From: Stutzerimonas stutzeri
GTDB taxonomy: Bacteria; Pseudomonadota; Gammaproteobacteria; Pseudomonadales; Pseudomonadaceae
Direction of reading: 5' to 3'
Assembly (NCBI RefSeq): GCF_019090095.1
Contig: NZ_JAGQFP010000005.1
Coordinates: 1 to 36,141 of the forward strand
Length of the DNA: 36,141 nt
Under the pieces are notes generated by a model that had not been told where the DNA came from, searched no databases, and was given only the letters and a program-made list of their open reading frames with translations. The position numbers and the translations under genes were made by a program. Below are positions 7,388 through 18,407 of the stretch, one piece after another. Position 1 is the first letter of the stretch. Every line of letters begins with the position of its first letter.

Positions 7388-7711
7388 ATGTCCGTTATTA
7401 CTCTCATTGCTCTGAGTGTTTTGCTGTTTTCAAACGCTTTCAGCAACACCCTGATGTTGCTGATGGATCGCGTGAACTATCTGCCTGCGGAAACATCGAT
7501 CTTTACGTTCAATCCCTACATCATTAACGAAGGTTCAAGTGCATATTGGATCTACGGCGAGGACGGCAACAACTACTACCACTTCACCTATGAAGCGGGC
7601 CGTGAGTATCTGCTGATGAGCAAGGACCAGTTCTGTCCCGGCTTCAAGGAAGACGATGTCATGACATGGTGTGATGCCAGAGCAAAGAGCATTTCGGAAG
7701 ACAACGAATGA
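7388..7711 (+). CDS. Membrane-anchored protein of unknown function
   Basis: Starting at ATG 7388 the product has 107 residues. One N-terminal hydrophobic helix (about residues 3-23) acts as signal anchor, leaving a periplasmic domain rich in aromatics (AYWIYGEDGNNYYHFTYEAG) with two cysteines (QFCPGF and TWCDA) that could form a disulfide. The frame is open back to 7301, but that extension runs through the TCGGGGA repeats and is unlikely to be native. It ends in an ATGA overlap with the next gene. A periplasm-facing anchor protein in this position could be an additional immunity protein. Function is unknown. Confidence 0.5.
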   Translation: MSVITLIALSVLLFSNAFSNTLMLLMDRVNYLPAETSIFTFNPYIINEGSSAYWIYGEDGNNYYHFTYEAGREYLLMSKDQFCPGFKEDDVMTWCDARAKSISEDNE

Positions 7712-7968
7712 ATCTCCGAAAAGCCTCTTCAGAACAGGCGCCATCCAATCCCTGGGAGGCGTTCCCGAATGTGGATGCCGTAGGCCTTGGCAGTCTGCAA
7801 GGCAATCTTGAGCACTGGTGGCAGTACTGCTGGTGGCCCCACTCGCAATCGCTGACTCGTGAGCAGCGCGAAGATTGGTTGCAAGACCCCGCCCACCCAG
7901 AAGCCTGGCGTGAATACGTGCAATTGCAGGACGCCTTTGCCGGCAACGACACGGAGTCCCCTGCCTGA
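7708..7968 (+). CDS. Small soluble protein of unknown function
   Basis: The 86-residue product is Trp-rich (SNPWEAF, EHWWQYCWWPHSQSL, REDWLQDP) with no signal peptide or membrane helix. It is coupled on both sides: ATGA with the membrane-anchored protein upstream and TGATG with the lipoprotein downstream. The tight coupling suggests the three genes act together. I recognise no family; a cytoplasmic adaptor or chaperone for the neighbouring products is possible but unsupported. Confidence 0.5.
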   Translation: MNLRKASSEQAPSNPWEAFPNVDAVGLGSLQGNLEHWWQYCWWPHSQSLTREQREDWLQDPAHPEAWREYVQLQDAFAGNDTESPA

Positions 7969-8477
7969 TGTCTTTTCATCATCCCTGCCAGTCCGAGTTT
8001 TCTCTTCAAGGGAAGGTGGGCATTTCTCTCATGCTCGCCGCTTTCTCGGCTCTGGGTGCCTGCGTCCCCTATCCACACTCGGTGACCCGAAACCCTGCCA
8101 TCGAGGGCCGCGTGCTGTCTGCCGAAACGGGGCAGCCCGTGGTGGGCGCCAAAATTGAGCTGGAGATCGGCAGCGACGAATTCTGGGGCGATGCAACGGT
8201 CAGCGACGCCGAAGGCCGTTTCGCCTTCGCCGAACGACGCGACTATCGCGTGGTCGCCCTACTGGCCGATGCGCCACGCTGCTGGACTAGGCTTTCGGTC
8301 AGTGCGCCCGGTTATCGCACGCGCCGTTGCGGCTGGATCAGCATGCATGGGTGTTCGCCAGAACCGATGGTGCTGCCGCATCTGACGCTGCAGCCGGAGC
8401 ATCTCGCTGCCCTCCAAGAAGAGGCGCCAGATGACCTCTGGCATTGCATAGAATCGGCCAAGGAGAAGGCCAACTGA
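7968..8477 (+). CDS. Predicted lipoprotein with transthyretin/carboxypeptidase-regulatory-like domain
   Basis: The 169-residue protein has a hydrophobic segment ending in a lipobox (LGAC, Cys 32), so it is probably a periplasm-facing lipoprotein. Residues 45-100 look like a CarboxypepD_reg or transthyretin-like beta-sandwich: IEGRVLSAETGQPVVGAKI, then DATVSDAEGRFAF. A second half contains three or four cysteines (RCW, RRCGW, HGCS), which may be disulfide-bonded. The start overlaps the preceding stop by one base, and the stop overlaps the tssF start as TGATG. The gene ends the insert between tssE and tssF. An immunity function is plausible for a lipoprotein here but not shown. Confidence 0.6.
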   Translation: MSFHHPCQSEFSLQGKVGISLMLAAFSALGACVPYPHSVTRNPAIEGRVLSAETGQPVVGAKIELEIGSDEFWGDATVSDAEGRFAFAERRDYRVVALLADAPRCWTRLSVSAPGYRTRRCGWISMHGCSPEPMVLPHLTLQPEHLAALQEEAPDDLWHCIESAKEKAN

Positions 8478-10267
8478 TGTCTTTCAACCACTACTACCAG
8501 AGCGAACTCACCGCCCTGCGCCAGTTGGGCAAGCGCTTTTCCGAGCGCAGCCCGGCGCTGGCGCCCTTTCTCGGGCAGGCCGGGCGCGATCCGGATGTCG
8601 AGCGGCTGCTCGAAGGCTTCGCCTTCCTCACTGGCCGTTTGCGGCAGAAGCTCGACGATGAGTTGCCAGAACTGACCCATTCGCTGATGCACCTCTTGTG
8701 GCCGAATTACATGCGCCCCCTTCCGGCCTTCAGCATGTTGCAGTTCGATCCATTGAAACGGCCTGGCCCGGCGTTGCTGGTCGCGCGCGATACGCCTGTC
8801 GAAGCCAAGCCGGTCCAGGGCGTCACGTGCCGTTTCCGCACCACTTACACGACAGAGGTACTGCCGCTGGCGCTCGATGCGCTGGATTACTCGGTGAAGG
8901 GGGACGGCGCGCTGTTGAGCCTGCGCCTGCAAATGACTGCGGACGGCCACCTCGGCGAGCTGAACCTCAAGACACTGCGCCTGCACCTGGCTGGCGAGCG
9001 CTACATCAGCCAGATGCTCTACCTCAGCCTGCTGCGCCACCTCGGCGGCGTCGAGCTGGTTGCGCTGGATGCCGACGGCAAGCCCCTCAGCGATGGCCTC
9101 GGCGCCACGCTGCCGGCATTGCGCTTGCCACCCTCGAGCCTCGATCCGGTGGGCTTTGCCGAGGACCAGGCACTGATTCCCTACCCGCTCAACACCTTCC
9201 GCGGCTATCGCTACCTGCAGGAATACTTCGCCTTCCAGGAGAAATTTCTGTTCGTCGACCTGCTCGGTCTCGATGCGCTCAAGCGGCTGCCGCAGGAGGC
9301 GCTCGAGCGTGCCCGCGGTTTCGAGCTGCGTTTCGATATCCAGAAGGCCGGCGCCCAACGCATCCGCCCGACGCGGGACAACGTCCGGTTGTATTGCACA
9401 CCGGTCGTCAATCTTTTCGAACACGATGCGATCCCGATCCGCCTCGACGGTAAGCAGGACCAGTACCTGCTCATGCCAGCCGAGCTCGACAGCACACAGT
9501 GTGGCGTCTTCTCGGTCGATCGCGTGACCGGCTGGAAACCGGGTGGCATGGGCTACGAGGAATATGTTGCGTTCGAATCCTTCGAACACGACCCCAGCTT
9601 CGATGTCCCGGTCGCGCGCCCGCATTACAGCGTCCGGCAGCAGCCGTCGATGCTCGGCGACGGCCTGGAAACCTACCTCAGCTTCGGCCTGCGCAACCTC
9701 GACCAGCACGAGACACTGTCCATCGAACTCACCTGCACCAACCAGAACCTGCCGCGCCAGCTGCGGTTGGGCGACATTTGTCTGCCCAGCGACGACACCC
9801 CCGAGTTCCTCACCTTCCGCAACATCAGTCCGGTGACGCCGAGTTACGCGCCGCCGCTGCACCGCGACTTCCTGTGGAAGCTGATCAGCAACATGTCGCT
9901 GAACTACCTGTCGCTGGCCAACGTCGAGGCGCTCAAGGTGATCCTCGAAACCTACGACCTGCCGCGCTACTACGACCAGCACGCCGAGAAAGTCAGCAAG
10001 CGGTTGCTCGGCGGGCTCAAGTCGATTGCCCACCAGCACGTCGACCGCCTGCACCGCGGCCTGCCGGTGCGCGGCGTGCGCACCGAACTGACCATGGACC
10101 CGGACGGCTACCTGGGCGAAGGGGATCTGTTCCTCTTCGCCTCGATACTCAATGAGTTTTTCGCGCTTTACGCCAGCCTCAACTCGTACCACGAGCTACG
10201 CGTCAGCAGCACACAAGGAGAGGTGTACCAATGGACGCCACGTATGGGACAACAGCCCCTGCTCTGA
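8477..10267 (+). CDS. tssF: T6SS baseplate subunit TssF
   Basis: TssF (VasA/ImpG family) is the largest wedge component of the T6SS baseplate and binds TssG, TssE and TssK. The 596-residue product begins FNHYYQSELTALRQLGKRF and contains the conserved LTHSLMHLLWPNYMRPLPAF (about residues 66-85), then the beta-rich middle and the C-terminal helices. The ATG at 8477 has AAGGAGAAG at 8459-8467. A longer open frame from 8444 lies inside the upstream lipoprotein gene and is not the native start. The gene overlaps tssG by 37 bases. Confidence 0.95.
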   Translation: MSFNHYYQSELTALRQLGKRFSERSPALAPFLGQAGRDPDVERLLEGFAFLTGRLRQKLDDELPELTHSLMHLLWPNYMRPLPAFSMLQFDPLKRPGPALLVARDTPVEAKPVQGVTCRFRTTYTTEVLPLALDALDYSVKGDGALLSLRLQMTADGHLGELNLKTLRLHLAGERYISQMLYLSLLRHLGGVELVALDADGKPLSDGLGATLPALRLPPSSLDPVGFAEDQALIPYPLNTFRGYRYLQEYFAFQEKFLFVDLLGLDALKRLPQEALERARGFELRFDIQKAGAQRIRPTRDNVRLYCTPVVNLFEHDAIPIRLDGKQDQYLLMPAELDSTQCGVFSVDRVTGWKPGGMGYEEYVAFESFEHDPSFDVPVARPHYSVRQQPSMLGDGLETYLSFGLRNLDQHETLSIELTCTNQNLPRQLRLGDICLPSDDTPEFLTFRNISPVTPSYAPPLHRDFLWKLISNMSLNYLSLANVEALKVILETYDLPRYYDQHAEKVSKRLLGGLKSIAHQHVDRLHRGLPVRGVRTELTMDPDGYLGEGDLFLFASILNEFFALYASLNSYHELRVSSTQGEVYQWTPRMGQQPLL

Positions 10268-11238
10268 GCCGGCTTTCCCGTGGCATCCGCGAGTACAGCC
10301 TGTTTCAGGGCGTACTGCTGGTCATGGACCGACTCAAGACCGCGCACCCGGATCTGAACGAAGAGCGGCTCTACGAGCAGCTCGAATTCCAGGCCAACCC
10401 AAGCCTGGGCTTTCCCGGCAGCGATATCGAGCGAGTGGACTTCTTCGAGGAGGCGGGCGAGCTGCGTGCGCGCCTGCGCATCAACCTGGTCAGCCTGTTC
10501 GGTGCCGGCTCGCCGCTGCCGGCTTTCTACGCTGACCAGGCGCTCGGCGACAGCGTCGACGGTAACCCGACGCGCGAGTTTCTCGACCTGTTCAACAACC
10601 GCCTTCAGCGCCTGATGCTACCGGTCTGGCAGAAGTACCGTTATCGCGCACGCTTCACCAGCGGCGCGCGCGATCCGCTGTCCGAACAGCTGTTCGCCCT
10701 CATCGGCCTGGGCGGCGCACAGATCCGCGCGGCGAGCGAGCTGAACTGGAAGCGCCTGCTGCCCTACCTCGGTCTGCTCAGCCTGCGGGCGCATTCGGCG
10801 GCGCTGATCGAATCGGTACTGCGCTACTACTTCAAGCATGCCGACCTGCGCATCGAGCAATGCCTGGAGCGCCAGGTCGACATTCTCGGCGAGCAGCAGA
10901 ACCGCCTCGGCCGCGCGAACAGCCAGCTCGGCGAAAACCTCGTGCTGGGCGAACGGGTACGCGACCGCGGCGGCAAGTTCCGCATCCACATTCGCCAGCT
11001 CAGTTGGGAGCGCTTCCACGAATTCCTGCCGGTCGGCACGGGCTACCAGCCGCTCTGCGCGCTGGTGCGTTTCACCCTGCGCGACCCCTTGGACTACGAC
11101 ATCCGCCTGGCCCTGCGCCAGGACGACATCCGCGAGCTACGCATCGGGGAAGGAAACCCCTGCCGTCTCGGCTGGACCAGCTGGCTCGGCACCGAACGGG
11201 CCGACGGCATGGTCACCCTCGGCAGCAAGCTTCATTAA
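10231..11238 (+). CDS. tssG: T6SS baseplate subunit TssG
   Basis: TssG (VasB/ImpH family) forms the core of each baseplate wedge with two TssF copies. The 335-residue protein shows typical features: FFQ-like start (SLFQGVLLVMDRL), LEFQANPSLGFPGSDI, LVSLFGAGSPLPAFYAD (about residues 80-97), and the C-terminal region ending in RLGWTSWLGT. AAGGAGAGG at 10215-10223 precedes the ATG while the upstream gene is still being translated, which suggests coupling. Length and order are normal. Confidence 0.95.
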   Translation: MDATYGTTAPALSRLSRGIREYSLFQGVLLVMDRLKTAHPDLNEERLYEQLEFQANPSLGFPGSDIERVDFFEEAGELRARLRINLVSLFGAGSPLPAFYADQALGDSVDGNPTREFLDLFNNRLQRLMLPVWQKYRYRARFTSGARDPLSEQLFALIGLGGAQIRAASELNWKRLLPYLGLLSLRAHSAALIESVLRYYFKHADLRIEQCLERQVDILGEQQNRLGRANSQLGENLVLGERVRDRGGKFRIHIRQLSWERFHEFLPVGTGYQPLCALVRFTLRDPLDYDIRLALRQDDIRELRIGEGNPCRLGWTSWLGTERADGMVTLGSKLH

Positions 11239-11248
11239 AGGAACCGAC

Positions 11249-13832
11249 ATGATCAATGTAGACCTGCAACAACTCGTCCAGGCGCTCGACGCGCCGACCA
11301 AGCGCGACCTGGAAGGCGCCGCCGAACGCTGCGTGGTGCGTGGCGGCAGCAAGATTCTGGTCGAAGACCTGCTGCTCGGCCTGCTCGAACGCGCCGACGG
11401 CCTGCTGCTGCGCGCACTGCAGGACGCCGAGGTGGATGCCGGGGAGCTGGCCCAAGCCCTGCAGTCACGCGGCGAGCACAGCGAATCGCGCAATCCGGTG
11501 TTCTCTGCCGAACTGGTGCAATGGCTGCAGGACGCCCTGCTGGTCGGCAACCTCGAGCTCGGCCAGAGCCAGATCGATCAGGCCGCGCTGTTGCTCGCGC
11601 TGCTGCGCAACCCGATGCGCTATGCCGGTAGCCGCTACCAACCACTGCTGGCGCGGCTGAACATCGAGCGCATGCGCGATTTCGCCCTGGCCCAACAGCC
11701 CCAAGCGGCGCCCGGCAAACCGTCCCCCGCGGGCGAATCGAACCTGGCGCGCTTTACCCACAACTTCACCCAGCAGGCGCGCGACGGCCGCCTCGACCCG
11801 GTGCTGTGCCGCGACGGCGCGATCCGTCAGTTGATCGACATTCTGGCCCGCCGCCGTAAAAGCAACCCGATCGTGGTCGGCGAAGCGGGCGTCGGCAAAA
11901 CCGCCATTGTCGAGGGCCTGGCCCTGCGCATCGCCACCGGCGAGGTGCCAGACACCCTGAAGAACGTCGAGCTGCTCTGCCTCGACCTCGGCCTGCTGCA
12001 GGCCGGCGCCAGCGTGAAGGGCGAATTCGAACGGCGATTGCAGGGCGTGATCGATGAAGTCAAAGGCGCGGCCAAGCCGACCATTCTGTTCATCGACGAG
12101 GCACACACCCTGATCGGCGCCGGCGGCCAGGCCGGCAGCGGCGACGCGGCCAACCTGCTCAAGCCAGCACTGGCGCGCGGCGAGCTGCGCACCATCGCGG
12201 CGACCACCTGGAGCGAATACAAGAAGTATTTCGAGAAGGACCCGGCGCTGGCGCGGCGCTTCCAGCCCGTGCAGCTGCACGAGCCCAGCGTGGACGAAGC
12301 CGTGACCATTCTGCGCGGCCTGGCCCCGGTCTATGAACAAAGCCACGGCATCTACCTGCGCGACGATGCAGTGGTCGCTGCGGCCGAGCTGTCGGCCCGT
12401 TATCTCGCCGGTCGCCAGCTGCCGGACAAGGCGGTCGACGTGCTCGACACCGCCTGTGCCCGCGTGCGCATCAGTCTGGCCGCCGCGCCGGAATCGCTGG
12501 AGCGCCTGCGCAACGAGATGGCCGAAGGCGAACGCCATCGCGAAGCGCTGCGGCGCGACCTGAACGCAGGATTGGCGATCGACGGAGACGCCCTGGCCCA
12601 GCTCGAGGCCGGCCTCGCCGCGGCGAAGATCGAACACGACGAACTCCAGACCCGCTGGGCCGAACAGCGCCAGCGCGCCGAGCGCCTGCTCGACCTGCGC
12701 CAGCGCCGCGCCGCAACACAGCAGCAACCGGAACCTGAGCGCGACGACGCCCAAGCTGTCGGGGAGCAGCTGGAAGCCGAGCTACGCGCCCTGCAGGACG
12801 AGCTGGCGCGCCTGCAGGCGACCGAGCGGCTGGTCAGCTTCGAAGTCTGCCCCCGGCTGATCGCCGAGGTGATCAGCCACTGGACCGGTGTGCCGTTGTC
12901 GCAGCTGGCGCGCGAGCACAACAGCAAGGTATTGAGCTTCGCCGACGACCTGCGCCAGCGCGTACGCGGCCAGGAACAGGCCGTGGCCGCGCTGGACCGC
13001 GCCATGCGCGCCACCGCGGCAGGCTTGAACCGCCCCGACGCGCCCGTTGGCGTGTTCCTGCTGGTCGGCCCCAGCGGCGTCGGCAAGACCGAAACCGCGC
13101 TGGCCCTGGCCGACCTGCTGTATGGCGGCGAGCGTTTCCTTACCACCATCAACATGTCCGAATTCCAGGAAAAGCACACGGTCTCGCGGCTGATCGGCGC
13201 GCCGCCCGGCTACGTCGGCTACGGCGAAGGCGGCATGCTCACCGAGGCTGTCCGGCAGAAGCCCTATTCCGTCGTGCTGCTCGATGAGGTCGAGAAGGCC
13301 GATCCGGATGTGATGAACGTCTTCTATCAGATCTTCGACAAGGGCGTCGCCAACGACGGCGAAGGCCGCGAGATCAACTTCCGCAACACCCTGATCCTCA
13401 TGACCAGCAACCTTGCCAGCGACGAGATCGCACGCCTGTGCGCCGCCGGTCACCGGCCTGCCGCCGAGGATCTGGAGGCAGCCATTCGCCCGACGCTGAG
13501 CCGCCACTTCAAGCCGGCACTGCTCGGGCGCATGAAGGTGGTGCCCTATTACCCGGTACTCGGCGAGGTGCTCGCCGAACTGGTCGGCGTCAAGCTGGCG
13601 CGCTTCGGCGAGCGGCTGGCCCGCCGCAATCTGCGCTTCAGCCATTGCGAGGCGTTGGCCGCACACCTCGCCGAGCGCTGCACGCACAGCGAGAGCGGCG
13701 CGCGGCTGGTCGACCACCTGATCGACCAGACCCTGCAACCGCAGGTCGTCGATCGTCTGCTCGCCGCCATGGCCAGCGGCGAAGCCCTGCAGCGGGTGCA
13801 TGCCACGCTTGACGGTGACGGAGCGGTGGTCT

Positions 13833-13846
<14 letters not shown>
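11249..13846 (+). CDS. tssH: T6SS sheath-disassembly AAA+ ATPase ClpV (TssH)
   Basis: ClpV is a Hsp100 ATPase that pulls TssC N-termini through its pore and recycles contracted sheaths. The 865-residue protein has an N-terminal Clp_N region (about 1-150), a first AAA+ module with Walker A GEAGVGKT (211-218) and Walker B ILFIDEAH (about 279-286), a coiled-coil middle region rich in Arg/Glu/Gln (about 430-530), and a second AAA+ module with Walker A GPSGVGKT (607-614) and VVLLDEVEKAD. All nucleotide-binding motifs appear intact. The ATG at 11249 follows the tssG stop by 10 bases, with AAAGGA overlapping that stop. The open frame upstream of 11249 is a shadow of tssG. Confidence 0.96.
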
Positions 13847-15359
<1,513 letters not shown>

Positions 15360-15479
15360 TCCGATTCACCGATACTCACGCTTGCTTGACTGACATCGCA
15401 GCTCTGCCAGACCAAAACCGCTAGCCTCGCCTTCAGCCATCAAAGGCTTCTGGACGCTCTACCGAACAAGGATGCTCAG

Positions 15480-17561
15480 ATGTTCAACCCGGCCAACGAC
15501 ACCCATTTCAGCCTCGCCATCGATGGCGTCGAGCACGACCTGCAGGTGCTCGAGTTTCACGGTCGCGAGGCGCTCTCAACCCCCTTCGCCTTCGACATCG
15601 AACTGGTCAGCGAACGTCCCGACCTGGACTTCGACGACCTGCTGCATCGCTCGGCTTTTCTGGCCCTCTGCCCTGCCGGTAGCGGCATTCACGGACAGAT
15701 CTATCGCGTTGCCCAAGGGGACTCCGGGCGGCGCATGACGCGCTACCAGATCACCTTGCGCCCCCGGTTGGCCTACCTGGCGCACCGCACCAACCAGCGC
15801 ATCTTCCAGCACCTCAGCGTGCCGCGGATCGTCGCCCAGGTGCTCGAGGAGCACGGCATCCTCACCGACGTTGGCCATCGCTTCCAGCTTGGCCCAGTGG
15901 TGTATCCCAAACGCGAATACTGCGTGCAGTACGACGAGAGCGACCTGCACTTCATCCAGCGCCTCTGTGAAGAGGAAGGCATTCACTACCACTTCCAGCA
16001 CAGCCCGGATGGCCACGTGCTGGTCTTTGGTGACAATCAGACGGTCTTCCCCAAGCTCGCCCCGGTTGCCTATCAGCAGGATTCTGGCCTGGTCGCCGAC
16101 GAACCGGTGATCAAGCACTTCGGCCTGCGCCTGGAGACCCGCACCAGCCGCGTCACACGTCGCGATTACGATTTCGAAAAACCGCGGGTGCGGCTGGAGG
16201 CTGGTTACCAGAGCGACTTCCTTCCCGACCTCGAGGACTACGCTTATCCGGGCCGCTTCGTCGAGCGCGAGCGCGGCCGGCATCTGGCCCAGCGCGCGCT
16301 GGAGCGGCACCGCCATGATTACGAGCGGGCTGAAGGCCGCAGTGACCAGCCCTTGCTGGTCAGCGGGCATTTTCTCGAACTGACCGAACACCCCCGCGCC
16401 GACTGGAATCAACTCTGGCTGCTCGACGAAATCTTTCACGAAGGCAAACAGCCGCAAGTGCTGGAGGAGTCGTCGACCAGCGATACGCAGCCAGACGAGG
16501 GGTTCATCCAGGGCTACCGAAACCGTTTCACCGCAACGCCTTGGGATGTCCCCTTCCGCCCCGACCTGCGACACCCGAAACCAGAAATACTGGGCAGCCA
16601 GACCGCCGTGGTCACCGGTCCCGCCGGCGAAGAGATCCACTGCGACGAGTACGGCCGGGTAAAGGTGCAATTCCATTGGAACCGCCAGGGCCAGGCCGAT
16701 GACAAGACCAGTTGCTGGCTGCGCGTCTCCAGTAGCTGGGCCGGCGACCGCTACGGCGGCATTGCCATTCCGCGGGTCGGCATGGAAGTGCTGGTGACCT
16801 TCCTCGAAGGCGATCCCGATCAGCCGCTGGTGACCGGCTGCCTGTATCACGCCGAACATGTCGTGCCCTACGATCTGCCGGCGAACAAGACCCGTACCGT
16901 CTTCAAAACACTCAGCTCGCCCGGCGGTGGTGGCTACAACGAACTGCGCATCGAGGATCGTAAGGGCGCCGAGCAAATCTACCTCCACGCCCAGCGCGAC
17001 TGGGACGAGAACATCGAGCACGACCAGAAGATCCGCGTCGGCCACGAACGCCACGACACGGTCGAGGCCAACAGCTACAGCGAATTCCGCGCCGAAGAGC
17101 ATCGCACCACCCACGCCGACCGCAAGATCGAGGTCCGCGCCAACGACCATCTCACCGTCGGCAACAGCCGGCACGTGAAGATCGGCATCGGGCAGTTCGT
17201 CGAAGCCGACAACGAAATCCACTACCACGCCGGCAGCAAGATCGTCATCGACGCTGGAATGGAACTGACCGCCGCGGGCGGCGGCAGCTTTCTCAAACTC
17301 GACCCAAGCGGCATCACGCTGAGCGGGGCCACGATCAAGATGAACTCCGGTGGCGCGCCAGGCAGCGGCTCGGGCGTACGCATTCTCGCCCCGCAGATTC
17401 CCTGGGCGGCCGACCAGGACAAAGCCGGCGCCACACCCAAGCTCGTGTTGGCCAATACCCAACTGCAATTGGCGCGCAAAGCCCGGCAGATCGGCGCCAG
17501 CCGTTGCCCGATTTGCGAAGCGTGCAGGGCGGGAATCTGTGAACCAGGAGCCGGCCGATGA
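15480..17561 (+). CDS. vgrG: T6SS spike protein VgrG (copy 1) with Cys-rich tail
   Basis: VgrG trimers form the needle tip, fusing gp27-like and gp5-like parts. In this 693-residue copy the gp27-like base covers about residues 1-360, and the OB/gp5 part about 380-460 (GEEIHCDEYGRVKVQFHW, WAGDRYGGIAIPRVGMEV, FLEGDPDQPLVTGCLYH). A beta-helical needle follows, with TLSSPGGGGYNELRIEDRKG. The tail (from about residue 640) ends in four cysteines, C676, C679, C682 and C687, spaced CxxCxxCxxxxC. AACAAGGA precedes the ATG. The 120-base gap upstream could hold its own promoter. The gene ends in an ATGA overlap with a DUF4123 chaperone, the usual partner for loading an effector on the VgrG tail. Confidence 0.95.
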   Translation: MFNPANDTHFSLAIDGVEHDLQVLEFHGREALSTPFAFDIELVSERPDLDFDDLLHRSAFLALCPAGSGIHGQIYRVAQGDSGRRMTRYQITLRPRLAYLAHRTNQRIFQHLSVPRIVAQVLEEHGILTDVGHRFQLGPVVYPKREYCVQYDESDLHFIQRLCEEEGIHYHFQHSPDGHVLVFGDNQTVFPKLAPVAYQQDSGLVADEPVIKHFGLRLETRTSRVTRRDYDFEKPRVRLEAGYQSDFLPDLEDYAYPGRFVERERGRHLAQRALERHRHDYERAEGRSDQPLLVSGHFLELTEHPRADWNQLWLLDEIFHEGKQPQVLEESSTSDTQPDEGFIQGYRNRFTATPWDVPFRPDLRHPKPEILGSQTAVVTGPAGEEIHCDEYGRVKVQFHWNRQGQADDKTSCWLRVSSSWAGDRYGGIAIPRVGMEVLVTFLEGDPDQPLVTGCLYHAEHVVPYDLPANKTRTVFKTLSSPGGGGYNELRIEDRKGAEQIYLHAQRDWDENIEHDQKIRVGHERHDTVEANSYSEFRAEEHRTTHADRKIEVRANDHLTVGNSRHVKIGIGQFVEADNEIHYHAGSKIVIDAGMELTAAGGGSFLKLDPSGITLSGATIKMNSGGAPGSGSGVRILAPQIPWAADQDKAGATPKLVLANTQLQLARKARQIGASRCPICEACRAGICEPGAGR

Positions 17562-18403
17562 ACGATAGCGTCGAACACTGGCTCAGCGAGCAACAAGCCC
17601 AGCGCCGAAAACTGCTGCTCGTAATCGATAGCCTGGCGGAGCCCGCCCCGCTGCCTCGTCTGTTCTCAGCTGACCTGGTGCACAGCTACGCCAACCTCTA
17701 CCAGGGCACCGAGGTCGACGAGATGGCCAGCGTGGGTCCCTGGCTGATCATGCTGAACGAGCTGAACCTCACGCAGCTACCTTCATTGACCGACGCACCA
17801 GAGCAGAACTGGGGCTGGCTCGCCAGCGTCGAACACGCCGACATGGCGGCGCTCACGCAACACTGGCAAGCCCGTCTCTTCGACGACGAGCAGGGGCAAC
17901 GGTCGCTCTATCGATTCCAGGACAACCGCATCGTCGCGCGCCACCTGGCCGAACTGGACGCCTCACAACGCTCTCTACTGCTTGGCCCGCTGACCAGTGC
18001 GCTCTGCTGGGATGGTCGCGACTGGCGACGGTTCGATAACGAGCGGCCAGACGAGAACCCCGAACCCTTCGAAAAACCGTGGCTGTCCATCCCAGAGCCC
18101 GAGCAGGTCCAGCGCGCGGTGGCACACCACAACCTCGAGCTGTGGCTATGGCAGACCCACACGCAGGCAACCACGCGGCTCGCCGAAACCCTGGTGGTGA
18201 GCGACTGGCTGGACCAGCAACTCGACAAAGCGAAGAAATGGCAATGGCACAGCGAGCCGCAACTGCACTTTCTGCTCCGCAACCAGCTCGACCCCGCACT
18301 GGCCGATCACCCAGCCTGGCTGCCAGCTGACCAAGAGGCACCGGACGCCCACTATTCACGAGTCAGTTCCGCACTGACTTCAAGCCTTTCTGCACGGGAT
18401 TGA
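17558..18403 (+). CDS. DUF4123 effector chaperone (Tap/TEC)
   Basis: DUF4123 proteins are cytoplasmic adaptors that load an effector onto its cognate VgrG. The 281-residue product has the typical start LLLVIDSLAEPAPLPRLF, then YANLYQGTEVDEMASVGPWL (about residues 45-64), WGWLASVEHADM and the RFQDNRIVARHL segment of this family, followed by an alpha-helical C-terminal part. It lies between vgrG and the lipoprotein/lipase pair, which makes it the probable chaperone for the lipase encoded at 19177. Coupling to vgrG by ATGA supports stoichiometric synthesis. Confidence 0.88.
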   Translation: MNDSVEHWLSEQQAQRRKLLLVIDSLAEPAPLPRLFSADLVHSYANLYQGTEVDEMASVGPWLIMLNELNLTQLPSLTDAPEQNWGWLASVEHADMAALTQHWQARLFDDEQGQRSLYRFQDNRIVARHLAELDASQRSLLLGPLTSALCWDGRDWRRFDNERPDENPEPFEKPWLSIPEPEQVQRAVAHHNLELWLWQTHTQATTRLAETLVVSDWLDQQLDKAKKWQWHSEPQLHFLLRNQLDPALADHPAWLPADQEAPDAHYSRVSSALTSSLSARD

Positions 18404-18407
18404 TCAG

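Noticed and set aside
8312..10192. 626-residue open frame on the minus strand across tssF
   Set aside because: Lies exactly opposite the recognised tssF gene; no start signal or family similarity.
12400..13179. Ser/Arg-rich minus-strand frame opposite clpV
   Set aside because: Shadow of clpV; low-complexity composition and no motif.
15576..17468. 630-residue minus-strand frame opposite vgrG copy 1, with a similar one (30766-32613) opposite copy 2
   Set aside because: Both copies of vgrG produce the same antisense shadow, so their mutual similarity only reflects the duplicated sense gene.
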